A stretch of 35,617 nt of DNA from Occultella aeris (GTDB lineage Bacteria > Actinomycetota > Actinomycetes > Actinomycetales > Beutenbergiaceae): positions 1 to 35,617 of the forward strand of contig NZ_CACRYJ010000008.1 in NCBI RefSeq assembly GCF_902703175.1. Reading direction: 5' to 3'. The notes below the pieces were generated by a model. The model was given only the letters and a program-made list of their open reading frames with translations. It did not search any database and had not been told where the DNA came from. The position numbers and the translations under genes are program-made. This document shows, one piece after another, positions 8,040 through 16,061 of the stretch. Positions within the stretch are counted from its first letter, which is position 1; every line of letters starts with the position of its first letter.

Positions 8040-8686
8040 GCACTGCGGGTGTTCGCGCCGGAGGGCAAGCGACGACTCTGGTCGCCTGATGCCAGCATCA
8101 GATACTGCGACCGGCTGTTGAGCGGGCAATGCAGCGGGGTGAGGTCACGCCAACGGAGATCGGCGAGGGCTCCCGGTGCGATGCCCACCGACGTTCGCGG
8201 GTCAGCGCAACTACCCGGGCACGCGGTTTCGCTGGACGGTGGTGCGGGGACTCGGAGGCGCCCGAAGCCAGCCGACGCCCAGCGGCCAGAGGTCCGATCG
8301 CAAGGACATCGGTGCTGAAGTGAAGCCTCGGGATCGTCCACACCGGTGGTCCGAGGAGGGTCGACGGGCCGTCACCTTCGGCAGCGACGCTCACACGCCG
8401 GAGGCGGTCGCCGCCGTCACCGGGCCGCATCCGTGACCGGTGCGTTCTATCGGTGCACGCGACTCAAGTCCGCGGAGGTCAGCAGCCGCGAGTGCCGTCG
8501 ACCCTCGAGGACCCGGACAAGTCGGTGAGACGAATCCGCCCCACCAAGGTCGCTCAACCGCAGGTCAGAAGGCACGACCCACGACAACTCCGACGAGAAA
8601 CCACACCGTCGCAGCCGCAGCCAACGTTGCCGGTGCCCGATCCCAGGCAAGATAGGGCTGCTGCTCGTGACCCAAGGGGATGGGGA
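8040..8686. other. Gene-poor interval with degraded coding remnants
   Basis: No intact gene is supported over ~650 bases. The T-box promoter should lie at its left edge. The only recognisable coding trace is a PHP-domain-like peptide near 8353-8436 (listed separately). Other open frames here lack start signals or family features. Confidence 0.5.
8353..8436 (+). pseudogene. Probable remnant of a PHP-domain phosphoesterase
   Basis: The plus-strand frame reads EEGRRAVTFGSDAHTPEAVA before a stop. V-T-x-GSDAH-x-PE-VA is the late metal-binding motif of PHP phosphoesterases such as histidinol-phosphatase, normally followed by ~30-40 more residues. No other PHP motifs are seen upstream, so this looks like a decayed 3' fragment. 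A chance match is possible given its length. Confidence 0.4.
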
Positions 8687-9043
8687 ATGTCGATGTCCGC
8701 CGCCGCCATCGTCGTCATCGGCATCACGGTAGTCATGAACACCGCGGTTGTGATCGGGGACATCATCCGGGCCGAGTTCGTGATCGCGAACTCCAGGGAA
8801 GTCGGAGTGCCCGACGGTTGGCTTCCGGTCCTCGCTGTTCTCAAAGGAGCCGGCGCCGCCGGCCTTGTCGTCGGCGTTGCTGGACTTCCGCTGATCGGGA
8901 TATTGGCCGCCTCCGGGCTCACCCTGTTCTACCTCAGCGCGCTCATCGCACATGTTCGTGCTCGCGTCTTCCGCAGCATCGCGTTCCCGGCACTCTTCTT
9001 CGCGTTCGCGCTCGGGTCACTCGCGTTCCTCTTGGCGGCCTGA
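8687..9043 (+). CDS. DoxX-like small membrane protein
   Basis: 118 aa from the ATG at 8687 (a second ATG lies at 8693). Four hydrophobic segments (about 5-23, 45-62, 63-82 and 93-115) and the GWLPVLAVLKGAGAAGLVVG pattern (about residues 44-63) resemble DoxX-like proteins, four-helix inner-membrane proteins of poorly defined, possibly redox-related role. GGGGA lies too close before the ATG to be a clear Shine-Dalgarno. It reads toward the membrane protein at 9143, but the ~100-base gap does not prove an operon. Confidence 0.75.
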   Translation: MSMSAAAIVVIGITVVMNTAVVIGDIIRAEFVIANSREVGVPDGWLPVLAVLKGAGAAGLVVGVAGLPLIGILAASGLTLFYLSALIAHVRARVFRSIAFPALFFAFALGSLAFLLAA

Positions 9044-9142
9044 TCTGTGCGTTGACGGGTACTCGCTCTCACCCGCACGGGGGAGCCCTCTCACACTGCC
9101 GGGTGAGGCGGCCTCCCGACCAGCGGTAGCAGCCTTATTCAG

Positions 9143-10120
9143 ATGAGCGTCAAGCGACAGGCGTCGGTGGTCGGCGATGGGGCGGTGTCCCCGATCTGGG
9201 TGCGCGCCCGGCGCATCGCGGGTTTCGGGGCCGCGGGCTCGATGTCCTTGTACCTGGCAGTCAAGGTCGCGTGGGTGGTCGGCGCGTCCCTCGGCGCGGT
9301 GCCCGGGGAGTTCGACACCAACCCGCGCGAGTGGATCGCCCTCAACGTGATCACCGTCGGGATGGCCGCGTTCGGCGTCGCCCTCGGGCTCGCTTTTGCG
9401 CAGCCGTGGGGGAAACGTCTCCCGGGCCCGTTGGTGATCGGATTCAGCTGGGTGGCGAGCGGATTCCTTGTGTCGCTGCTGCCTTACTCGCTGCTGTCGG
9501 CTCTGCTGGGCGCCACCGGGGCGGAATCGGGCGGTGAGAGCGATCCGTTTCCGAGGTGGGAGTCGGCGCTCATCATGATCGGCTTCACGGGCATGGCGGT
9601 CGGGCTGCTCGTCGCAGTCCCGGTCTACCTGCGCGAACGCTGGCCCCGCGCATTCACGGGCCGGTCGGGCGGTGGCGAGGTCGCTTCAGCGAGGTCGCTG
9701 GCGTTCACGGTGGCAGCGACCGCCATCCCGACGTCGCTCTGGATCTATTGGGCGGCGGGCGGAACGCGCGGCCTCAACCCCGACGCGCTCGGCCTGTGGA
9801 ACCTCGACTCGCGGCTCCTGGTCGGGACGAGCGCGGCCTGGGCCGTGGTCGGCGCCTGGAGCGTCTGGGCACTTTCGGGCCGTGGCCGCGCGGGTCTGCC
9901 CATGTGGCTGCCGATGACCGCAGGCTTCGTGGCGTCGGGCTCGCTCCTCGCCTGGAACGCATGGCGGGTGCTCTGGCTGCTGATCCCCATCACCGAGGTC
10001 GAGCCGCTGAAGTCGCCGGTCGTGGCCGCGATCGAGCACTCCACGGCGATGGTGGCCGGCCTGGCGATCATGGCGTACCTGTTGCGGGCGTATCGGAGCC
10101 GTGTGCTCGGACGACGCTGA
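9143..10120 (+). CDS. Multi-pass membrane protein of unknown function
   Basis: 325 aa with about eight hydrophobic segments (near residues 25-45, 65-85, 95-120, 140-160, 190-210, 225-245, 255-275 and 295-315). No catalytic motif is recognised. A basic N-terminus (MSVKRQ) and C-terminal YRSRVLGRR suggest cytoplasmic ends. The general look matches uncharacterised actinomycete integral membrane proteins. No strong Shine-Dalgarno precedes the ATG. Confidence 0.75.
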   Translation: MSVKRQASVVGDGAVSPIWVRARRIAGFGAAGSMSLYLAVKVAWVVGASLGAVPGEFDTNPREWIALNVITVGMAAFGVALGLAFAQPWGKRLPGPLVIGFSWVASGFLVSLLPYSLLSALLGATGAESGGESDPFPRWESALIMIGFTGMAVGLLVAVPVYLRERWPRAFTGRSGGGEVASARSLAFTVAATAIPTSLWIYWAAGGTRGLNPDALGLWNLDSRLLVGTSAAWAVVGAWSVWALSGRGRAGLPMWLPMTAGFVASGSLLAWNAWRVLWLLIPITEVEPLKSPVVAAIEHSTAMVAGLAIMAYLLRAYRSRVLGRR

Positions 10121-10176
10121 TCCGGGCGTGTGATTCCACGCCCACCGTGATACGCGGTCCCGCCCGTTTCCGAGCG

Positions 10177-10887
10177 ATGATGGGAACCATGGACCACGGT
10201 GACCGGAGCACGCAGGTGAAGGCCGTCTCCGTCGCCCGGCACCACATCTTCGATCTCAAGTATCGCCTAGGCGACCTGAGGCACAGCGCGATCCGCGAGG
10301 CTATGGTCGTCCGGGTGCGCCCCTCGGCGTTGCTGGTCCTCGCGCCCCACAGTGTCACCCATCATCGAGGGGGTCGCGAGAAGGCCGCCGAGTTCTGGAC
10401 CGGCGCCGTCGCCGAAAGCGTCGCAGAGGCGTTCGGTGGATCATTGATCAGCGCAATCGGCTCCCGGGAGGAAGCCGAGACAGCAGCCAGCGACGACGCC
10501 TTCAACGAACTCGCCAGGCACGTCGTCGCGGCGACCGGAGCCCGTTGGGTCGTCGACATCCACGGCTTGGCAGCGAGGCATCAGGTCGACATCAACATTG
10601 GCACTGCGGGCTGTCGGGGCGACAACAACGTCACACGCTCGGTCCAGTCGCTGGAACGAACCTTCGATGTGTCGGTCGACACGCCCTTCGACGGTTCGTC
10701 GGGACTGTCCCGGTCCCTGGCCGACAGCACTGGAGTTCGTGGGGTCCAACTCGAGTTGGGCACCAGGCTGCGGCGGGACGCCGTCACCTCAGCAGACCTG
10801 AACGCGCTGGTCGATGGCCTGGCTCTGCTCGTGGCCGACGGCCGCTCAGCAGATTCGGCGCTCGCCATGCCTCCAAGAGGTTGGTAA
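10177..10887 (+). CDS. N-formylglutamate amidohydrolase-like protein
   Basis: 236 aa from the ATG at 10177; the ATG codons at 10180 and 10189 are equally possible and no clear Shine-Dalgarno decides. VLAPHSVTHHRGG (about residues 48-60) and WVVDIHGLA (about 123-131) resemble the metal- and substrate-binding segments of the N-formylglutamate amidohydrolase fold (zinc hydrolases). The C-terminal VRGVQLELG is also typical. The substrate cannot be assigned and no histidine-degradation genes are nearby. Confidence 0.6.
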   Translation: MMGTMDHGDRSTQVKAVSVARHHIFDLKYRLGDLRHSAIREAMVVRVRPSALLVLAPHSVTHHRGGREKAAEFWTGAVAESVAEAFGGSLISAIGSREEAETAASDDAFNELARHVVAATGARWVVDIHGLAARHQVDINIGTAGCRGDNNVTRSVQSLERTFDVSVDTPFDGSSGLSRSLADSTGVRGVQLELGTRLRRDAVTSADLNALVDGLALLVADGRSADSALAMPPRGW

Positions 10888-10916
10888 CCGGGCACAACTA
10901 GGGTCGGGGCGTTGGC

Positions 10917-11495
10917 CTAGCGCGTGCGGCGTAGATAGAGATCCCGAAGTACTGCGATCTCAGCTCCGTGGTGGATCTGTTCGTCGAGCAGGATCCGCAC
11001 CACCTCGCCGGCAGTCATTGGCTCCCCCAGATGACTTGGCCGTACCTCGCCCAGATCGTCGTCGTGCGCGGCGTCGAGCCACGCCACCACCGGTTCCCGG
11101 CTGGCTCGCCAGTCCGCCAGTGCCTCGACGGCCGTCCCGTGAACGGGCAGGTCGGGGAAGTTTCGGACCCCGGCTCCGAACGCATGCTCGGTGTAGATCC
11201 AGTTGTCAGCGGTGATGTGGACCAGCCGCCACCCGATCGTGGTCACCGGATGAGGTCGTGGCGGGTTGAACTCGTACGGGTAGGTCCACCCGCCCGGGTG
11301 CTGGGGGTCGGCGATCAGGTTCCACGAGTCGGCCACGGGCTCCCACAGCAGCTCGGCATCGGACAGGCCTAGACAGCGCTGCTCCAACCGGGCAGCGGAG
11401 ACTTCCCACGCCCGCCGCAGCAGTGACACGCCTACCTGCCCTCGAGGCTCCACCCGGCCATCGTCTCGATGTGTGACCGCCGAAGCAACCGTCAC
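10917..11495 (-). CDS. DinB-family protein
   Basis: 192 aa. Its four-helix-bundle pattern has a metal-ligand histidine in GWRLVHITADNW (about residue 90) and the C-terminal EQIHHGAEIAVLRDLYLRR, matching DinB/DUF664 proteins. Many are metal-dependent, thiol (mycothiol or bacillithiol)-linked transferases; activity here is unassigned. The start used is GTG at 11495; internal starts before LLRRAWEV are possible, since the first ~25 residues look unconserved. It is divergent from the GNAT gene at 11602. Confidence 0.78.
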   Translation of the reverse strand: MTVASAVTHRDDGRVEPRGQVGVSLLRRAWEVSAARLEQRCLGLSDAELLWEPVADSWNLIADPQHPGGWTYPYEFNPPRPHPVTTIGWRLVHITADNWIYTEHAFGAGVRNFPDLPVHGTAVEALADWRASREPVVAWLDAAHDDDLGEVRPSHLGEPMTAGEVVRILLDEQIHHGAEIAVLRDLYLRRTR

Positions 11496-11601
11496 TGCTG
11501 AGCATCTGGATGGCGGCCATATCTTCTCGCCAATCGTCAGGATCGCGCCTAGCCTCCGAGTGCTCAGCCGATCCGCTGCCGCAGACCAGGGAGTTGCCCG
11601 A

Positions 11602-12507
11602 ATGACCCTGCTCGAGTCCTACACGAGTGGCCAGACGACGCAGGTCCAGCGCGCGCTCTCCGCGTGGTTCCCCGCAGGGACGCATCCCGGAGGCTTCGGC
11701 TGGGAATCGGCCACCGATCAGTTGCCGTCCAGTATCTGCGTGGCTCGCAACGATCAGGGACTGGTCGTGGGCTGGGCCGGGATGGCCGACGGTGAGGGTC
11801 GCATCGAATGCGGACCCGACGACGCGAGCAGCGCCGCGGTGCTGGCGGACTGGTTGGTCGAGAATGCGAGCGGCACCACGGCGAATGTTCCGGTCTACCA
11901 CGCACGCCCACTGGTCCGTGCTGCGCTCACGGCGCGCGGCTTCAGGGACGACGCGGACGCCGGTGTCGTCGCAGGGTTGGTCCACCCCGCAGGAGACGTG
12001 GAGTTCGACCTGCCGGACGGCTACCGGATCCGAGCGATTGATCCTGACGAGGACACTGCCCGGGTGCAGGTGCATCGGCGAGCATGGAAGCCCTTGCGAA
12101 TGCCTTATCCAAAGGACATCCTCGGCCGGATCGACCCAACGGATGAGAGCCGCTTCACAGCGCAGGCGCTCTGGGTCATGAAGCGAACCTGGTTGTACGA
12201 CCGGGAACTCGACCTCGTCATCGAAGCGCCTGATCGTTCCCTGGCCGGGTGCTGCACGGTCTGGTTCGATCCCGAGACCGGTTGGGCGGAGATCGAGCCG
12301 CTGGGAATCGTCCCGGAACACCGCCGGCTCGGACTCGCCACGGCCCTGGCGCTCGAGGCGTGCCGCCTGGTCGGCGCCCGCGGCGGCCACACCGTCTTCA
12401 TCAACAGCGCGCCGCTGCCGCACTACCCGGCACCGTGGGAGACGTACCTGCGAGCCGGCTTCACCCCACTGGATCGCGGAACTCACATGACCATCGGAAC
12501 GGACTGA
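11602..12507 (+). CDS. GNAT acetyltransferase, two-domain type
   Basis: 301 aa. The start at 11602 is chosen because GGGAG lies about 7 bases upstream; the frame is open further up but without a signal. The C-terminal half (about 140-300) has the acetyl-CoA loop as LGIVPEHRRLGLATALALEA, followed by the usual YLRAGF near the end. The N-terminal ~130 residues look like a degenerate second GNAT lobe. The acceptor substrate is unknown. It converges on the GNAT gene at 12514 with 6 bases between stops. Confidence 0.82.
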   Translation: MTLLESYTSGQTTQVQRALSAWFPAGTHPGGFGWESATDQLPSSICVARNDQGLVVGWAGMADGEGRIECGPDDASSAAVLADWLVENASGTTANVPVYHARPLVRAALTARGFRDDADAGVVAGLVHPAGDVEFDLPDGYRIRAIDPDEDTARVQVHRRAWKPLRMPYPKDILGRIDPTDESRFTAQALWVMKRTWLYDRELDLVIEAPDRSLAGCCTVWFDPETGWAEIEPLGIVPEHRRLGLATALALEACRLVGARGGHTVFINSAPLPHYPAPWETYLRAGFTPLDRGTHMTIGTD

Positions 12508-12513
12508 GCCCGA

Positions 12514-13284
12514 TCATCGATCCTCCAGCACCAGTCGATAGGTGCGCTTGGATCCGTAACTCGTGAACCCGAGCCGAGCGAGGATCGGCGCGGACGTGTC
12601 CACCAGCGCGTTCACCAGGGCGAGCGTGCAACCGAGGTCCGCGGCGCTCGTCATGCGAGCGGCCGTCGCCGCCCGGTAGGCGCCCCGACGGCGGAATTCT
12701 GGGACCGTGCAGGCTCCCCACAGCCGCGCCACCTCGCCGGCACGCGTCACACCGCCAGTCGCCGCCGGTACGCCGTCGACGTACGCGACGACCTGGAATC
12801 CGGCGCTCTGGTCGAGCGGCTTCGTCGCTTCCCGCACCTGCTCGCGCAGCTGCTCGTCCGTCGGCGGGGTACCGCCCCAGACCCGCGTGGCAATGGCGAT
12901 GGCGTCGCGGACGGTCTGCTCGGAGTCGACGAGGGCGCATCGCACCGATGGATCTACGACTGTCGGTGGTACAGGTAGGGCCCGTGCCTGGATCTCGGTG
13001 GCATCGTGCAACGTGGCGCGGCGTCCGACGAGGAACTCCTCGAGGTCACGCTGGTCATCGGTCACGGTCCACGCGATGGATGCTGCATCGTGGTCAGCTG
13101 CAAGTCCCTCGACAAGGTGCCACGCGCTCTCGTGATCGGTGCCGGAGGACCAGATCACAGACACGGAACGACCAGGCGCAACGATGGCGGTCAGCCGCCC
13201 GGGGATCGCGACAAGATCCGATCCAGGAGGTACCCACGCCCACTCCTGCGATGCCCGCCGCACCTGCTCGCGTGACCACGTCAT
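12514..13284 (-). CDS. GNAT acetyltransferase
   Basis: 256 aa from the ATG at 13284 (MTWSREQV). The acetyl-CoA-binding segment ACTVPEFRRRGAYRAATAAR (about 185-204) and the closing ILARLGFTSYG are GNAT hallmarks. The N-terminal ~100 residues look like an extra, divergent domain, a layout common in actinomycete double-GNAT proteins. It follows the small Cys/His protein on the same strand with a 55-base gap. The substrate is unknown. Confidence 0.82.
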   Translation of the reverse strand: MTWSREQVRRASQEWAWVPPGSDLVAIPGRLTAIVAPGRSVSVIWSSGTDHESAWHLVEGLAADHDAASIAWTVTDDQRDLEEFLVGRRATLHDATEIQARALPVPPTVVDPSVRCALVDSEQTVRDAIAIATRVWGGTPPTDEQLREQVREATKPLDQSAGFQVVAYVDGVPAATGGVTRAGEVARLWGACTVPEFRRRGAYRAATAARMTSAADLGCTLALVNALVDTSAPILARLGFTSYGSKRTYRLVLEDR

Positions 13285-13339
13285 CGCCACAGTCTGCAGG
13301 TCTGGGGTGATTCCGGGTGATCGAAGGTCCCCGAGGGCG

Positions 13340-13576
13340 TCACCGGGCGGGTCCCGATGCAACGCCGAGCAGCATGCTCAACGGCGCGGGCGGCATGTCA
13401 TCGCGCTGCTGAAGGTCCACCCGGCGGACGCCGCAGGTTTCGCACCTCACGTAGATGACATGTCCCGACGAGGTCAGGTGCCGCGACTGCGTCGACCAGG
13501 CGTGTTCGTGCTCAGCACTTGGGACACTGCGATGCGCTGGGGATCGGGTCTTGCTGGTGGTCATGAGCTCCAGCAT
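13340..13576 (-). CDS. Small Cys/His protein of unknown function
   Basis: 78 aa from 13576, or 74 aa from the ATG at 13564; no good Shine-Dalgarno separates them. The core HEHAWSTQSRHLTSSGHVIY followed by VRCETCGVRRVDL has the spacing of a small zinc-ribbon-like fold (H/W, H, then CxxC). The pattern looks conserved rather than a shadow frame. Its start overlaps the palindrome CAGCATGCTG (13571-13580). Divergent from the CGNR protein at 13591. Confidence 0.55.
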   Translation of the reverse strand: MLELMTTSKTRSPAHRSVPSAEHEHAWSTQSRHLTSSGHVIYVRCETCGVRRVDLQQRDDMPPAPLSMLLGVASGPAR

Positions 13577-13580
13577 GCTG
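13571..13580. promoter_or_regulatory. 10-bp palindrome between divergent genes
   Basis: CAGCATGCTG is a perfect palindrome lying 10 bases before the ATG at 13591 and over the ATG of the opposite gene. It could be an operator, perhaps for the zinc-finger protein encoded next to it. Palindromes of this length also arise by chance. Confidence 0.3.
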
Positions 13581-13590
13581 TAATGGTCTT

Positions 13591-14115
13591 ATGCATCTCA
13601 ACCCTTACGGCGAGTATGCGGTCCTGCTCGCGGCCTCGCTCGCCAACGAATGGCCCGCCGACCGCCGGGGGATCGAGGCGACGACCCGCGAGTTCGGTAT
13701 GACGATGGCATTTCCCGAAGCACCAGATGACCACGACGGCGTGCGCGGCGTCATCGACGACTGGCTACGCGTCGTCGACGCCCCCGATCCGGATCGGCGT
13801 GCCGAGCTGCTGAACCGGGAGATGGCCGCCGCTGCGGCCTATCCGCGGCTCACCGACCACGACGACGAGGGGTGGCACCTGCACTACCGGGACGACCCCC
13901 AGTCCCTCCCCTCGGTCCTACGAGCCGTGATCAGCGTCGGAACCTCGCTGCACCTCGTCACCCGCGGGATGCACCGGCTCGGGCGGTGCGCGTCCGAACC
14001 CTGCACGGCAGTCGTGGTCGACGTCACCCGCAACGGGCGGCAGCGCTACTGCTCCGTGCGCTGCGCCAACCGTGCGGCCGTGCGAAGGCATCGCGAGCGG
14101 TCCCTCGCGCCCTGA
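13591..14115 (+). CDS. CGNR zinc-finger / ABATE-domain protein
   Basis: 174 aa. The C-terminal zinc finger reads LGRCASEPCTAVVVD, then RQRYCSVRCANRAAVRRHRER, the CGNR pattern with four cysteines (CxxxxC, CxxxC; here CANR for CGNR). The N-terminal part, with YGEYAVLLAASLANEW, resembles the ABATE sensor domain. Members are probable transcription regulators. The gene may be transcribed leaderless or with a very short leader. Confidence 0.82.
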   Translation: MHLNPYGEYAVLLAASLANEWPADRRGIEATTREFGMTMAFPEAPDDHDGVRGVIDDWLRVVDAPDPDRRAELLNREMAAAAAYPRLTDHDDEGWHLHYRDDPQSLPSVLRAVISVGTSLHLVTRGMHRLGRCASEPCTAVVVDVTRNGRQRYCSVRCANRAAVRRHRERSLAP

Positions 14116-14239
14116 GGACCGGGTGGGCGCCGTCGGTCCCAGATCGCGCCAGTCGACGGTCGGGACGTGGTGGTGGAGCATGGTCGATGACGGATCACGC
14201 TCGACCGGGGCGTCAGTCCACCGCGGAGGGAGACCTCGC

Positions 14240-14650
14240 ATGACGGATGAGCACATCGCGCTGAGCCCTGCCCAGGTCCTGCAGGTGAGGCACCAGTCGG
14301 CCGAGGCACTTGAACTGGAGTCCATCTGGCAACCTGGCGAGCCGCCGCCACGGCACTGGCACCCGCACCAGCGGGAGGAGTTCGAGGTACTGGAGGGCGA
14401 ACTCACCGTGGAGCCCGGTCGGGCCGAACCTCGAGTCCTCGGCGTCGGTCAGAGGGTCACGATCGCGCCCCGCACGCCGCACCGGATGTGGAACGCCGGA
14501 CCCGGTCAGGCGCGCGCGAGTTGGCGGATCACGCCTCCGCAGCGCACGCTCGAGCAGTTCCGGTTCATGGCTCAGGGGACCGCCCTACCGCGGGCGATGC
14601 GGATGCTGTGGGCCTTCCGCAACGAGTTCCGCGTCGGCCCAGTACTCTGA
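14240..14650 (+). CDS. Cupin-domain protein
   Basis: 136 aa from the ATG at 14240, preceded by GGAGGG about 10 bases upstream. A single cupin barrel is visible: motif 1 as PPRHWHPHQREEFEVLEGEL (about residues 35-54; two His, Glu) and motif 2 as APRTPHRMWN (about 77-86). The metal-ligand histidines and glutamate are present. A hydrophobic C-terminal tail follows (MRMLWAFRNEF). Function is undetermined: enzyme or small-molecule binder. Confidence 0.85.
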   Translation: MTDEHIALSPAQVLQVRHQSAEALELESIWQPGEPPPRHWHPHQREEFEVLEGELTVEPGRAEPRVLGVGQRVTIAPRTPHRMWNAGPGQARASWRITPPQRTLEQFRFMAQGTALPRAMRMLWAFRNEFRVGPVL

Positions 14651-14665
14651 CCGGCGGACCGTCCG

Positions 14666-15202
14666 TCAGGCGGTCAGGCGCCGCTCGACCTCCGAGACGA
14701 TGGACGCGAGGCATTCCTCGGCCGAGGTTGACTCGACGTCGAGGAGGAGGTCGCGTTCGAGGCCGGGCAGTTCGCCCTCGAAGTGCCGGTAAACGCCCTC
14801 GAGGAAGTCCCGGTCCTTGCTCACCCCACGCGTGGGATCACCCTGGGCACGCTCCCAGGAGCGGTGCACGTCCGCGACGAGGACCACCCTGACCACCGCC
14901 GTCTGCTCGGGCACCCCTCCGAGTACCTGCGCCACCTCCGCCCGGGACGACGTGCCCTCGTCGACCACGACGTCCAGCGGCACCCGGACCCAGTGGCCGA
15001 CCAGCCGCGCGTGGATCTCATGCGCCCACTCCCAGTCCGGGAGGGTGGGCAGCGCCATCTCGGCCACGGTGTCCAGGTCGACGAGTGCCACGGTCCGGCC
15101 CTGCTTGCGCAAGCGGTCCGTGACCGCGTGCGCGAGCGTGGACTTCCCGGCCGCGATCGGTCCGCTGATGAGGACAAGCACCTTCGTCGCATCTTCGGTC
15201 AC
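14666..15202 (-). CDS. P-loop NTPase / small-molecule kinase-like protein
   Basis: 178 aa, GTG start at 15202. Walker A is ISGPIAAGKST (about residues 12-22), VALVDLDTVAEM supplies a substrate-side acidic motif, and VVVDEGTSSRAEV a Walker-B-like strand. The size and order resemble small kinases of the adenylylsulfate, chloramphenicol or nucleoside kinase superfamily, but the substrate cannot be assigned. It converges on the cupin gene with 15 bases between stops. Confidence 0.75.
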   Translation of the reverse strand: MTEDATKVLVLISGPIAAGKSTLAHAVTDRLRKQGRTVALVDLDTVAEMALPTLPDWEWAHEIHARLVGHWVRVPLDVVVDEGTSSRAEVAQVLGGVPEQTAVVRVVLVADVHRSWERAQGDPTRGVSKDRDFLEGVYRHFEGELPGLERDLLLDVESTSAEECLASIVSEVERRLTA

Positions 15203-15266
15203 CCGGCCATCGTGCCGGTCCGGATGGCAGTCTCCCCAGGGAATTCACTCGCGAGCGGGCGGCCGA

Positions 15267-16061
15267 TCACCGCCTGCGCACGAGCGCCCGTACCGAGATC
15301 GCGACGCCGGCCACCGTCCAGGCCACCAACACCGCTAGGTCGCGCAGGCTCGCGCCGAACACGTCGGAGGCGAGGCCGGCGCGGAGCAGGTCTGCCGCGG
15401 GCCGGACCGGCAGGATGTCGTGCGCGGCCTGGAACCACTCCGGCAACTGGCCGACGCCGAACGTGACCGGCGAGAACAGCAGCACGAAGAACACGAGCAC
15501 CTGCGTGATCAGCTGCGCCAACATCGGCGGCAGGCTCACCGCGATCGCATAACCCACCGCCGTCGCCATGAGCGTGACCAGGAGCGTGGCGGCGATGAGT
15601 ACGGGCCAGTCGAACGAGAGCGCGATGTCGTAGCGCAGCGTCGCGACGAGCACACCGACGGCCACGCTGGGCAGGCCGATGAGCAGCCACACGGTCAGGT
15701 CGGCCGCGAGGAGCAGCGGCCGGGCGACGGGCAGGCCTCGCATGTAGGTGAACGTCCCATCGGTGCGGGACCGGGAGACCCCCTGGGGCACCATCACCAG
15801 CCCGATCGTGAGCAGCAACACGGTTGGGGCGCCGGTCGAGAGGAACAGCGCGGTCGGCGCATCGATGTTCGGGATGAGGAATCCGAACCCGACGATGATC
15901 CCGGCGGCCAGCATCGCCTGCACGACGATGATCAACGGCAGCATCGCGCCGATCTGGGCAAGCGTCCAGCGCAACAGCGTGACGTAGGTGGTGGCGAGGC
16001 TGACCTGCACCGGCGCGAGCCGCTGCGTACCGCCCCGGTCGGCGATGGCGTGCTCAGACAT
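15267..16061 (-). CDS. ABC-2 type transporter permease
   Basis: 264 aa with six hydrophobic segments (about 27-55, 60-82, 105-130, 140-165, 172-192 and 238-258), the layout of single-domain ABC-2 export permeases. Its ATG at 16061 lies inside the end of the ATPase gene (8-base overlap), so the two are translationally coupled. The substrate is unknown. The pair is divergent from, and probably repressed by, the TetR regulator at 17145. Confidence 0.88.
   Translation of the reverse strand: MSEHAIADRGGTQRLAPVQVSLATTYVTLLRWTLAQIGAMLPLIIVVQAMLAAGIIVGFGFLIPNIDAPTALFLSTGAPTVLLLTIGLVMVPQGVSRSRTDGTFTYMRGLPVARPLLLAADLTVWLLIGLPSVAVGVLVATLRYDIALSFDWPVLIAATLLVTLMATAVGYAIAVSLPPMLAQLITQVLVFFVLLFSPVTFGVGQLPEWFQAAHDILPVRPAADLLRAGLASDVFGASLRDLAVLVAWTVAGVAISVRALVRRR

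Noticed and set aside
7859-8341. Longer synthetase start near 8341
   Set aside because: The extra ~160 codons cover the T-box leader and resemble no synthetase domain; the sequestered GGAGG points to the ATG at 7858.
9044-9142. Possible promoter TTGACG near 9052 for the membrane protein
   Set aside because: No TANNNT element was found at an acceptable distance.
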